Shown: positions 12,118-22,791 of the stretch, in pieces
Layout of the letters: each line of letters begins with the position of its first letter
How positions within the stretch are numbered: the first letter of the stretch is position 1
NCBI RefSeq assembly: GCF_029633865.1
Contig: NC_079219.1
Span: 14,797,046-14,861,045 of the forward strand
Length of the DNA: 64,000 nucleotides
From: Lampris incognitus
Taxonomy: Eukaryota > Chordata > Actinopteri > Lampriformes > Lampridae
Direction of reading: 5' to 3'
Translations under genes and position numbers: made by a program
The notes under the pieces: generated by a model
The model's database searches: none
The model's input: the letters and a program-made list of their open reading frames with translations, nothing else
What the model was told of the DNA's origin: nothing

Positions 12118-14872
12118 GGTGGGTGGCGCTGTAGGTCATTGAGGAGATAGAGGAAATGATGCAGGACTCTCCAGACACTGAGGCAGAGCCGAAGCCATCT
12201 CAGTCCGATCTCTCTATGCTTTCCCTGGACATCCAGTGCTCCGACGCCAGCCACAGCTATGAGGAGAGTCAGTATCGATCGAACAGGGCTGTGTTTCATG
12301 CATGCACCCATTGTCTGCATCTAATAAATTGTAAAAGAGAGAAAAAAAGGAAAGAGATGAATAGACCGGGGTAAAAAGATAGAGAGAGAGAGGGAGGTAG
12401 AGTATTGTGTGCTATACATGGTTGATGTACATGTTTTTCCGGTGCAGGGGTGAGGGCCCTGAGTGTTGCAGAGCTGAATGAGTGCCTGGAGGAGACAGAG
12501 GCAGCCATCAGAAAGTTCTCCGAGGAACTGATACAGCATCTGGCCCTCAGGGACGAGCTGGACTTTGAGAAAGAAGTGAAGAACAGCTTCATTTCCGTGC
12601 TCATTGATGTCCAAAACCGACAGAAGGAGCTCCGGGAGCTGCTGAAGAAGAAGAAGAAGCTGAAGAGTGGAGGTGGGACCTCACAGGGATGCGCGGAGAA
12701 GACGCAAGCACCTGGATCAGTTAGTCCTCTTTCTTTTTTCTAATTTTTACCTGTTGTGGTTTTGTTTTCATTCAGTCATTGAGCAGCAGAGTTATCCCTT
12801 TTGGTCTATTCATGTCCATGATGTCGTCTTATTCCTTGGTCTTTTTTTAACTCGCCGTCTGGTTTATTTTTGACATTCATTATCATGGTCTTATTATTCT
12901 CATTTTTTCTGCTATTTCCAGTATGCTTTATCCAGTATCTTGCTATATTTACCATTTTCCCACTATATATGTTATGTTTTTTCAATATTTAACTGGTAGT
13001 AGCAGTTCCCTGTATCCTTTCGATGGGTGCTATGATCTGAGTTTCCTGGAAAACTGACATATAAATTGATCCACATGTGTTATTTTCTAAATTGCATTCC
13101 TGCCTGTTTCCTCGTTGTGCTTCTGTGTTCACCTGCCGTGGCGTGTTTCTCTGCTTTACTTCTCTCTTCAGCGCTTTAGCATGGAGGGACTCTCCACTGT
13201 TATTCAAAATGGCTTCCGGCAAACTTTTGGGAGTGGTTGCGGTGAAAGACAGGTTACTTCCTTTTTCTCTCCCAGCCACTGATAGCTATCATTCTTCTGT
13301 TTCACCGAGAATCAAAATGCTGCTGATGGAAACATTGTCCCATTCTCATATCTGAAACATAAAACCTTTGACTCTAATCAGCTGGGGGGGGGGGGTTCAA
13401 GCGAAAGGAACCTAATCTGGTTTGCCACCAAGCAATAAAATAAACAAAATTGCATTCATTGCTCAACTGTAACTATCATAGCCCCGTCCCATCTCCATTA
13501 TGTGGTATATATGAATTCTCTCCTCACATTTCTGATTTCCTGTTGTTTTTCCTGATATCTCAGTATTTGACCACGGTCATCCCTTACGAGAAAAAAGGAG
13601 GCCCACCATCTATCGAGGACCTGCAGATCCTGACTAAGAGTGAGTCTGATGACTGTCTCGAGCGTTACGTGCTGAGTCAGTTCCACTGGGACATCAGTTC
13701 CTCCCTCTGACGTGACTTTTGTCTTGCAGTCCTGCAGGCTATGAAGGATGACAGCGACAAGGTGCCCAGTCTCTTAACAGACTACATTCTCAAAGGTAAA
13801 CCACATTGATTCTTGCATACACTTTAATAATAGGTGGTATATTGTGTTTGCAATATGTTTAGACTATTACACATGCTTTCCAAGTCTCTCTAAAGAAACT
13901 AAAGAGTCGCCAACCGAATCGTATTTTCCATATTACCAGTGATTGGACCGGAAGCTTAACGTTATGCTTTCAACTAACAACCAAGAACATGCATACCTTT
14001 TTGTGGGTCCTTTCTTTAATCTGCCATTTTTGTCATTATTCTGTTTTATCTCCTCTCTCCTTGCATCTTATTTTCCGTTCGATCTCACTTGTTGCTACGT
14101 TGCACGTGCTAGCTCTGGTGTGAGAGCGATGGATGGAGAGGTTTGTGACATGCATTCACATGTGATGTGCACTGTGTGGTGTTATCGCTCATGGTGGCCG
14201 AGTGCCCCTTCTTGACCACTGAGCCCAAGGGCAAACCGATCCTGACCTACCCTTTTTCACTTCACTCCCCTTACCAGTCTACACTTAAATGTGTAGGGCT
14301 TAGTCGAGTCCGCTTACCTGTCATAAGACTTAACCATCTCTGAAAACCGGCAGCCACATTACTGCGGCCACTTCCCACTGCAGTAATGGATCTAGAACAA
14401 AGATGCCGCTGAATATTGGATGGCAGCATGTAACAGTAAGCGATCACTTAACCCATTTCATCCATCTTTCATTAAGGTGGGTGGCAGTTATCCAGCAATA
14501 GATTGTGATAGATTGTCCTCTGATGTTTTAAATACCCTACCTTGTAAGGTTTCCCAAATGTCCTCACCTGTTTCCCCATAATAATACTTGACAAGCTTAA
14601 CAGCCCTTAATTGCCAAATATTCTTCCCTTAAAGTCACTTCATCTGCTTAAGCTGTTCTGACCCAATCAAGGATCTTTTCATTAACATACACCCAGTGTA
14701 GTCTGAATACTTACCAGATGTTTTTTTTTCCTTACTTCTTCATCTTAGCCTCCTACTTGTTTGATTTGTTTGACATTACTGTACTGCCAAAGGAGGAAGC
14801 CCTGGTCGATAGTAGTTATCTGTTCTGCTGATATTCACCTCTGGTTCCTTTGCAGTGCTTTGCCCAACGTAG
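9587..14872 (+). CDS. fez2: FEZ2-type fasciculation and elongation protein zeta (nine exons, complete)
   Basis: Exons: 9587-9888, 11323-11431, 11573-11689, 12135-12267, 12448-12719, 13172-13252, 13564-13639, 13730-13795 and 14856-14872. They total 1173 nt (390 codons plus stop) with consistent phase. FEZ proteins are cytoplasmic adaptors linking cargo to kinesin-1 in axonal transport and outgrowth. Family landmarks: SVEDLVKDFDEKLSAFFR in exon 1, IWNALTDNYGNVMPVDW in exon 2, acidic SDDEELREQLDMHTIIVSC in exon 3, VIEEIEEMMQDSPD in exon 4, a long coiled coil with LDFEKEVKNSFISVL and poly-Lys in exon 5, RFSMEGLSTVIQNGFRQTFG, then TTVIPYEKKGGPPSIEDLQ and the C-terminus VLCPT. GNVMPVDW and SDDEELREQLDMH fit FEZ2 better than FEZ1. 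The last exon codes only five residues. Which teleost paralogue this is cannot be told here. Confidence 0.92.
10369..10396. repeat. (ATC)n microsatellite
   Basis: About nine ATC units in FEZ2 intron 1. Confidence 0.9.
10858..10980 (+). repeat. LINE 3' end fragment (same family as 55069-56851)
   Basis: The sequence ends CCAATAAACATGATTCTGAT and matches the reverse complement of 55070-55165, the 3' end of the LINE inside the Tc1 element. It is heavily 5'-truncated and lies in FEZ2 intron 1. Confidence 0.7.
11816..11975 (-). repeat. LINE 3' tail remnant
   Basis: A degraded ATACTTTATCATCC-type block followed by TTTGTTTTCACCTC resembles the reverse complement of a fish LINE tail that normally ends in GATCAATAAAGTAT repeats. 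It lies in FEZ2 intron 3. Compare the plus-strand tail near 35760-35800. Confidence 0.4.
12052..12112. repeat. TG microsatellite
   Basis: About 30 TG units in FEZ2 intron 3, ending some 20 bases before the exon 4 acceptor at 12134. Confidence 0.95.
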
Positions 14873-16837
14873 AGCAGACGGATGATGCTCGACTCTCTGG
14901 CGAGACTTCAGGTAGCGGGGGCTGTTTTACCATGGCAACAACTACCAAGATGAAGAGGATTCACTGTACTATTTTTATTTATTTCTTCCAAACACAAGCA
15001 GACTTAATTTATTCCTGCATGTTTTTTACCTCATGGTGCTCCTTCGTTGTATTCCACATCTCATTTGGTTCTACTTAATTATTCTGTGCGAGCATGAGGA
15101 ATTCGCTAAACCTTGTGTATGGACAAACCTGCTGTACTCTGCCGTCACCGTTTATGTTGTATCACTGTTTTTGTTTTTGTTTTTTCTTTTGTTACACCGT
15201 GAAACAGTATCTTAAATGGTAAACCATTGAGAAAGTATACTTAGTGCGAGAGTAGTTGGAAATTGCAAGCCTTGCTAGCCGGTTAAAAGCAGGAGTGACG
15301 CTGCGACTTTAAGGGTTTTGCATCCATTTGGTAAGCCCCGTCTGATGCGCTTACTAACAATTGAGTGCTGAATATATACTGAATATGCATAAACCATGGT
15401 AGGCTCTTGAATAGATTGTGCTTGGCCCTGCTGGTTTATCCCTAAGAATGACAAATAGCAGTGAAGGAGGTTGACGTGTGTTATGCACACCATGCATTAA
15501 GTAAGGTAGGATTAGAGCACAGCGACGGCAAAATAAACATTTACAAGCAACATTTGAACCATTCGGTCTGCATCTAAAACCGAAAAGTGCTTCATAATTC
15601 ACCTCAGCCTAGCAGCTATAGACAGGATGTACTGTGCTTTTTCCTATTTTGTGGTCATGATTGCAGTACTCCATGTGCACCATTATCATTACATGGAAGA
15701 GTTGGTGTTTATGGACGAGTTAATATAGCGAGGTTTGAAACGGTATAACACTGGTACTAACAAACAACCTAACTAACTATGCATTTTAGTGATCGATGAG
15801 ATGAAATATGACCCATGCGCTGTCTGTACTTTTGAGACACTGATTGGATCTCTGAATCAGAGACTCTAGCCTAGACCTGCCTATTGTGCACAAGGCAACC
15901 TGTATGTAATGAATGGGCATTGTTACATGTATTTCTATCCACTAGTGGTCAAGCTGCCTTTGCCTTTGCTTGAACTTTTGTACATCATAGATGACTTATT
16001 TTCGTTGAATGTGATATGACCGGGCTACTTACCTGTTTCATTATTAATTTATTTTGTAAATATTTAATTTCCCAAAGATTGATAAACTCATGACTGTTAA
16101 ACAAAATTTCAGTCTTGAGTCGTTGTTTGTCGTCGAGAATGATAGTGCAAAAACAGCGAGCCACCTCACCAAGATTTGTCTTGATGATGTCTAAGCGTTC
16201 GTAAACAGTCAGGCTATTTCACCGTATTCGAGCAGTTCATGTTCTGAATTAAGCGTTAGCATTACATCAGTTTAACTTTCGTGTTATATCGTTGCAAAAT
16301 CTGTGTGCCAGCGTCACATCGAGGTGCCAACTTTGAGATCAGCATCAGCAACAGATATCTGGAGAGATGGGCTGTCAGTTTCAACACGCCCACTGTGCTG
16401 GCCGAGGATGCTGAAATAACACTCAAGCGAAGGCTCCTGCCAAGGAAAAGACTAAACAAAAGGCACCACATTAACAGTGCTGTGGGTTTGTTATGCAAGA
16501 CTCTGCCACATGTCTGCTGTACCTTTTCCAGTTTACTGAGGTGAACCAGATGCTGACTCTGGAATAGCTGCAAAACATATATCCAGTATCTGACCTGCGA
16601 CTGACATCACACAAATCATAACAAGCCCTCCCATGTCCTGCCAGGAACTCCGGATGAAATGAGTCTATAGCAGACAGCCGTGAAGAGGACTAAACTGAAT
16701 TCGAGCTGATAATTATTTGCTATACCATTTGTGGGACTCGTGGTCTGCTTAGAGGCACATATAACGACAAACTGGTCAAATACAGGTCATGCGGGGTGTG
16801 ATTATAATGGGTGATGTTAAGAGAGAGACTTAAACAC
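14873..16837. other. FEZ2 3' UTR and intergenic DNA
   Basis: No coding exon, RNA gene or clear repeat was recognised. The first part is probably the FEZ2 3' UTR (T-rich; an AATAAA-containing stretch occurs near 15530). Longer open frames here, such as around 16270-16570, have no family resemblance. Confidence 0.4.
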
Positions 16838-17819
16838 CAGTAGTGGAAAACGTATTCAGATCTTTTACTTAAGTAAAAGTAGTAATACCGTGGTGTAAAA
16901 ATAATTTGTTACAAGAAAAAGCCCTGTATTCAAGATCTTACTTAAGTAAAAGTACAAAAGTATTAGCATCAAAATATACTTAAAGTAGCAAAAGTGAAAG
17001 TACTCATGCAGAATGGCCCATTTCAGAATCATATTATTTGGACTGATTCATTAATGTGTTCATTACTTTAATGCTGCAGCTGGATGGGGCATCCCGGGTG
17101 GCGTGGCGGTCTACTAACACGGGATCGCCGGTTCGAATCCCCGTGTTACCTCCGGCTTGGTTGGTCAACCCTACAGACACAGTTGGCCGTGTCTGCGGGT
17201 GGGAAGCCGGATGTGGGTGTGTGTCCTGGTCACTCCACTGGCGCCTCCTCTGGTCGGTCAGGGTGCCTGTTCAGGGGGGAAGGGGAACTGGGGGGAATAG
17301 CGTGATCCTCCAAGGTGCTGCGTCCCCCTGGTGAAACTCCTCACTGTCAGGTGAAAGGAAGGGGCTGGCGACTCCATAAGTATCGGAGGAGGCATGTGGT
17401 AGTCTGCACCCCTCCCGGATCGGCAGAGGGGGTGGAGCAGCGAATGAGAAGAGCTCAGAGGGCGAGGTGATTGACCAAGTATAATTAGGAGGAAAATGGG
17501 GGGGGGGTAATAATAATAATGTTGCAGCTGGTAAATGTGGAGCTAATTTTAATTACTATATATTGCTGGGTAGCTTAACCTATAAAAATACATCATTATT
17601 TATTAGTTAATTTATAATTTGTATTAATAATCTAAATCTACAAAGTAAAGAATAACCAAAGCTGTCAAATAAATGTAGTGGAGTAAAAAGTACAATATTT
17701 CCCTGTGAAATGTAGTGGAGTAGAAGTATAAAATAGCATAAAATGGAAATACTCAAGTACCTCAAAATTGTACTTGAGTACAGTACTTGAGTTAATGCAC
17801 TTAGTTAATTCCACCACTG
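16838..17819 (+). mobile_element. Non-autonomous hAT-type element with nested SINE
   Basis: The ends are CAGTAGTGGAA and TTCCACCACTG (inverted). They are flanked by a perfect 8-bp duplication TTAAACAC at 16830-16837 and 17820-17827. An 8-bp duplication with CAGTG-type ends is the hAT hallmark. The interior is AT-rich with AAGTAAAAGTA blocks and no transposase frame. A family-A SINE (17084-17517) is inserted inside, so the unoccupied element was about 534 bp. Confidence 0.9.
17084..17517 (+). repeat. tRNA-derived SINE, family A, copy 2, inserted in hAT element
   Basis: Starts with a tRNA-like head (GGCGTGGCGGTCTACTAACA, then GCCGGTTCGAATCCCCGTG) and ends in a G/TAA-rich tail. It is flanked by a 14-bp target duplication AATG(C/T)TGCAGCTGG at 17070-17083 and 17518-17531 with one mismatch. 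Insertion came after the host hAT element had landed. Confidence 0.88.
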
Positions 17820-18237
17820 TTAAACACAAAATGTCGCTATCGTCTGGATTAAAAAAAAAACATGTTGCATGTAGACACATCGTAACGTTTGCAAAAATTC
17901 ATCGGTAACCCCCCCCCCCCAAAAAAAACCAAAACAACAAAAAACACATGGAAGCCAAGTCACACTCGTCCCGGCAGTGTTTAACGCTCCATGAGCCTGT
18001 TTACCATCCATCTCTTGTTAACGTCTCAAAAGAAACACAAACAGCTGTTCGACATCTGTAAAACATTTGTCGTCTGTGACATAGTGTTGCCTCGTTCAAC
18101 TGTGTGCCGCCACTCCTCAAGTGTAACGACAAAACAGTGTGTGTCTGGCCAGCCCTGAAAGCCACAGAGAGCTCTCGCAGTGCGGTCAGGACGGAGTTTC
18201 TGTAGTGGATTTTCTAGCCCCTTGTTGCTTGAGCGTT

Positions 18238-19762
18238 ATGGATACTAGACGTGTGTGCTTGATGTTGTGCCTTCTTCTACTGGCGCACTCCACAACCCAG
18301 CAGACCTCTTCCAAAAGGAAAAATGAAAGGAAAGGTAGGATATACATAAAAACATCTATATGGACACAGAAGTATGAGCTGTCATAACTTGTTATCCCTT
18401 TGGAGGATACAAAAGCATCAAAATGAATGAGAAATCAAGTGTGGATGAATGGTTGTTTATATGGCTCCTTTCTCCTTGGTAGACAACAGTGCTGCGATTG
18501 AGGAGCTGAAGAAGCAGATTGAGGATATTGTGCAAGAGCTGCACTTGCTGAAAGAGCAGCAAGCCTTGCAAACAGGTATTGTACCGTCAGAGAAAGGACA
18601 CCGTCTATACTTAGCACAAAAAGTAAGGAAATGTGTGTTTGGTAGATGATTTCTTTGTGGTAACAATGCTTCTTGGCAATACATCTTATACTGTTGGAAA
18701 GCCTGTTTATTTCCCTTTTAAATGACGCCACATTTGTGAGGAACATGCATTTGTGGGATGAGCAGCAGAGCTGAGTATGTGGGTTGCGCCCATGAAAAAT
18801 TTGTCAGATCTTCTCTGCCAATGCCAAACAGTTTATTTTGCTGTTGCTGTTGACTCTTGTTTTGAGCTTCTGGTACCCCAGGTGCTGACGATCGGGTGCC
18901 TGATATAAGATTTATTGCCAAGAAGCATTGTTACAGCAAAGAAATAATCTACCAAACATAAATTTCCTTACTTTTTGGGCTAATTTTATATTTATTAAAT
19001 TGGTACACTGTAAGTATTAAGCTTTGCGCAATCATGAGGGACCCCAAAATGCCAAATTAAAAACAGAGACGGGCAATAGATGTTTGATGTTTCTTCCTGT
19101 GTTTGAGGTCCCACATGAGATCACTATCATACACTATTACAAAGTTTACTTGTATCCCCCCCCCACACACTGTAATACAAACAGTATGATGAATGGGGGT
19201 AGCAATTCGGTTGGGTGGGGGTTCTCATCCCAAATATTAAGCATCGAATGTTGGAACAGCACTTTGCGATTGGGAACCTAAACATGACACTGTGATGAAA
19301 GGGACAATTACTCACACTGACGCCTGTTAAAAAGCTAACTTTGCGTTAACCTCTCCCCCAGTTTGCTTGAGAGGCACAAAGATCCTCGGCAAGTGCTTCC
19401 TGGCTGATCCAGTGAAGAAGACCTATCATGTAGCCAACGAGGACTGCATCGCCAAGGGGGGCAGTCTGAGCACCCCAGTCAACGGAGACGAGAACGACCA
19501 GCTCAACAGTTATGTACGCCAGAGCATCGGCCCCGAAGAGCACATCTGGCTGGGAGTCAACGACATGGTGACTGATGGCCACTGGGTCGACCAGTCAGGG
19601 ACCAGTGTGCGCTTTAAAAACTGGGAGACAGAGATCACCCTGCAACCAGACGGAGGACGGAGCCAGAACTGTGCCATCCTCTCCACCACGGCCAACGGGA
19701 AGTGGTTTGACGAGAGCTGCCGTGCTGAAAAGGCCTCTGTTTGCGAATTTAATATTGTGTGA
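18238..19762 (+). CDS. clec3b: Tetranectin (C-type lectin domain family 3 member B)
   Basis: Three exons, 18238-18334, 18483-18575 and 19362-19762, total 591 nt (196 codons plus stop); human tetranectin is 202 residues with the same three-exon plan. Exon 1 gives a hydrophobic signal peptide (VCLMLCLLLLAHS) and a Lys/Arg-rich segment. Exon 2 is the trimerising coiled coil, ending in LLKEQQALQT. Exon 3 is the C-type lectin-like domain, with NEDCIAKGG, WLGVNDMVTDGHWVD, NWETEITLQPDGG, GKWFDESC and the C-terminus CEFNIV. The KNWETEIT and QPD segments correspond to the calcium and plasminogen-kringle-4 site of mammalian tetranectin. It is a secreted plasma/extracellular-matrix protein. NWETEIT separates it from CLEC3A. 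Its position next to CDCP1 and TMEM158 supports CLEC3B. Confidence 0.93.
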
Positions 19763-20235
19763 GGGAGGCCGTCGTCTTGCTCTGATGTTTCTAAAGCTCA
19801 TGTCAATAACATGTTTCTGAGCAGATTAATTTTCACATGAAAAGGTGAATACTGCACGCAAAAACAAATTCAACGTGTTGCGCAATTGAATGCTTTTGGG
19901 TGCATATGCGTAAGAGACCCTTGGGAGTGATGTCTTGCATTACCTAACCATTAGCTCACTGTTCCTTTGTCAGATGCAGATAATCTAAAACAGGCTGAAT
20001 TCACAATGCTGGTTGGGGATGGAGGATGTTACAGACTAAATCACTGGTACATGATGTTCTATATGCAAATGCTTTAGCTGGTGTGAAATATCTTTTCTAT
20101 GAGCAATGTACTGTACCAGCCTACAGTTTGCCTAGAAATCACCGATGGGTGGCTCGTCTCCAATACTTGTTGATTCTCTAAAGAAAAAGTCCTTTCCTGC
20201 TGTAATTCCTGCTGATCTGTTCAATAAAACCTGTC
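19763..20235 (+). other. CLEC3B 3' UTR with polyadenylation signal
   Basis: Non-coding sequence after the stop. An AATAAA at about 20223-20228 (TTCAATAAAACC) would end the transcript. Confidence 0.5.
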
Positions 20236-20579
20236 AACGAGAAGCAACTGTCGTGGGTTTGTTTAATCTGACATATTTGGAATTAGTTTTCTATTTTTGC
20301 TCAATGGACAGAAAGAAACAAATCAACCCTCGTTCATCAGTGTAACATAATACAATATATGCAATATGAAAATACATGTAAAGTAAAAAATATGAAATGT
20401 GATACAAGTTGTGGCATTGTAATTGTCAGATCCTTTGTGTGATTGCCATCCACCTGCTCTGTTCTCCTTGGTTTTCTATTTTCTGTTGTTTTGTTTATTT
20501 TACGATTGCTCCAGCAACTACCTCATTTAGCCACAGAGATCAATCAATTTTATCTTTTAATAACAACCATCAAACAGCC

Positions 20580-20667
20580 TTCTTTAATTAGGATACTTTG
20601 TCATTAGGATACTTTAATACTTTAGGATACTTTGTCAATTAGGAGACTTTAATTAGGATACTTAGTC
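20580..20667. repeat. Short tandem repeat of a TTAGGATACTTT unit
   Basis: The unit (T)TAGGATACTTTGTCA and shortened variants recur about five times, with spacing of 16-25 bases. It abuts the SINE fragment that follows. Confidence 0.6.
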
Positions 20668-20945
20668 ATTGTACATGCATGCAATGAAATGTATCCTCTG
20701 TGTTTAACCCAGACACACAATAGGGGCAGTGGGCAGCTGTAGTGCAGCACCCAGGGACCAACTCCAGTTCTTTTTAACGCCTTGGTCAGGGACACAGACA
20801 GGAGTATTAATCCTAACATGCATGTCTTTTTGATGGTAGGAGGAAACCCATGCAGACACGGGGGAGAACATGCAAACTCCACACAAAAAGGACCTGGAAT
20901 GTCCCGGAGTTCAAACCCAGGACCTTCTTGCTGTGAGGCAACAGT
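20668..20945 (-). repeat. Family-B SINE variant with a different 3' tail
   Basis: On the minus strand the tRNA-like head (GCCTCACAGCAAGAAGGTCC) and core (GGAGTTTGCATGTTCTCCCC) equal family B. The 3' part instead reads through a block complementary to GGGGCAGTGGGCAGCTG and ends near TACATGCATGCAATG. The same tail form is seen at 57340-57665. Confidence 0.7.
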
Positions 20946-21092
20946 GCTTTTTTTGTTTTTGTTGGCTCAAGCTCCCGCACCTGCCCTCCAGTCCCCACCA
21001 GGTTTAGTTTGTAGTTTATTTTGGAATGAAAAAAAAAATTTTTTTTAATTGTAGAATTCAGAAGACATCCATTAGTGTGTGTTTGTGTGTGT

Positions 21093-22153
21093 GTGTGTCC
21101 AGATGATGGTTGTCTCATCTGCAAACTTCAGGAGTTTAACAGATGGGTCACCTGAGGCAGAATCATTTGTGTAGAGGGAGCAGAGTAGAGGGGAGAACAC
21201 ACATCCCTGGGGGGCGCCAGTGCTGACGGTTCGGGTGCTGGATGTGATTTTCCCCAGCCGCTTCCCGTGTTTCAGGAAGTTTCTAACCCACTGACAGATG
21301 GGGGCTGGTATGGTGAGCTGGATTAGTTTGGAGTGGAGAATATCTGGGACGATGGTGTTGAACGCTGAGCTGAAGTCCACAAACAAGACCTTTGTGTGTC
21401 TCTCAGGAGTCAAGATGTTGGAGGATGTAGTGCAATCCCATGTTGACTGCGTCACCCACTGACCTGTTTGCTCGATAGAAAAACCACAAGGGGGTCGAGC
21501 AGAGGGCCTGTGATGTACTTCAGGTGGGCCAACATCAGTCTCTCAAAGGATTTCATGACCACAGACGTTAGGGCCTATGGTCATTTAATCCTGTGATACG
21601 GGGTTTCTTGAGGACTGGGATGATAGTGGAGCTCTTGAAGCAGGAGGGGACTTCACACAGCTCCAGTGATCTGTTTAAGATCATTGTGAAAATGGGGACC
21701 AGCCGGTCAGCACAGACTTTAAGACAGGAGAGTGACACGCCATCTGGGCAGTGGCGCCCCCAAGGGGGGGCCTGGGTGGCCACGGCCACCCTGATACTAT
21801 CCCTGGCCCCCCCCAGCCACGAGTCGCATATGCAGAATATGCTTCTATCTGATATTTTACATTAAGTGCTGTTCATTTAAATCAATAATGTATATTTTTC
21901 TTAACTCTCATATTGACAGTTTTCAACTAGCCTATACAGTATACTACAACAGCATCATAGAATTCCCGAAATTCAGTCATGGCTTTTGGTTTTGGTGTGA
22001 CCCCCCCAAGATTTTCAGCGGCCCCATTTGGCCACCCCTATGAAACATTTCTGGGGGCGCCACTGCATCTGGGCCCGGTGACTTGCTGGTCTTCTGCCTC
22101 TGGAAGGGCTGGTGCACGTCCTCGACACATATCCTGAGTGTGGGTGGAGGTTA
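21093..22153 (-). mobile_element. LINE reverse-transcriptase fragment, interrupted by a hAT element
   Basis: Minus-strand translation gives LFVDFSSAFNTIVPDILHSK, an active-site-side block with KLLKFADETTII (FADx motif), and upstream [20 protein letters not shown]. The RT is a non-LTR type of the CR1/L2/Rex group; the clade is not certain. It is the same family as 55069-56851. It is truncated at both ends, the 3' side ending at a GT-rich run near 21090, and it is split by the hAT element at 21749-22065. Confidence 0.8.
21749..22065. mobile_element. Short non-autonomous hAT element (MITE) in the LINE
   Basis: The 317-bp element has 14-bp terminal inverted repeats CAGTGGCGCCCCCA and a perfect 8-bp target duplication CATCTGGG at 21741-21748 and 22066-22073. 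Removing one duplication and the element restores the continuous LINE text GCCATCTGGGCCC seen at 56670-56682. There is no coding capacity. Confidence 0.93.
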
Positions 22154-22270
22154 ATGTTCTGTCTATTGTAAATATTCCATGTAAATTCAGCCGCATACTA
22201 CTTTATTGTATGTGAATATTCGCACTTGGTGTGGCAGTCATCAAATCTCGCCACAAGACAGCCCACGGGA

Positions 22271-22344
22271 GGCGCTGTGGCTTAGTTGGTTAAAGCGCCT
22301 GTCTAGTAAACAGGAGATCCTGGGTTCGAATCCCAGCAGTGCCT
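22271..22344 (+). tRNA. tRNA-Thr (anticodon AGU)
   Basis: A 74-base tRNA gene without intron. The acceptor stem GGCGCTG/CAGTGCC pairs with one G-U; the A box is TGGCTTAGTTGG, the anticodon AGT is at 22305-22307 in the loop CTAGTAA with stem CCTGT/ACAGG, and the T arm is GGGTTCGAATCCC. Discriminator T starts a TTTT run, a Pol III terminator. It is nearly identical to vertebrate tRNA-Thr-AGT, so it looks functional rather than SINE-derived. No other tRNA gene is close. Confidence 0.96.
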
Positions 22345-22349
22345 TTTCC

Positions 22350-22791
22350 GTCCTACCAAATATAGTATTTGTCCTGTAAACTGCATTAAGGTCACACACT
22401 TTCAACAAGACACTCTGTCCCCCATGAGATACTATAGAAGTCCATAACATAAGGTATTTGTTAATTACAAACGGGTGTGATGATGTGTGTGCTGTTTTGT
22501 TTTGTTTTTTTAAAGAAAATACCAGGAGGCATCAGGCTATACAGCTAACAAATTTAAAGATGCTGTTCAATTTGTTACTTCTAATATTATGATATGTGTA
22601 AAAGTGACTTGGTAGGCTTTGGCCTAACAGTTGTGATGTTGTCCATTAAAAGCCGAGAGATTTTTATCAACTGAACAAAAAGAACTTTAATGGTGCAGTA
22701 TTTTTAATACATCAAAGTGTCATGTATATGCATGCAGAGGAGGAGAATGTGTGCTGTTCTTCTTCTTCCTTTTTTTTTTAACTGGCACACC
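22350..22791. other. Intergenic DNA, probable 3' UTR of the orphan gene
   Basis: AT-rich, without recognised genes. Its right part would be the 3' UTR of the minus-strand gene at 22792-25074; no clear polyadenylation signal was settled on. Confidence 0.35.
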
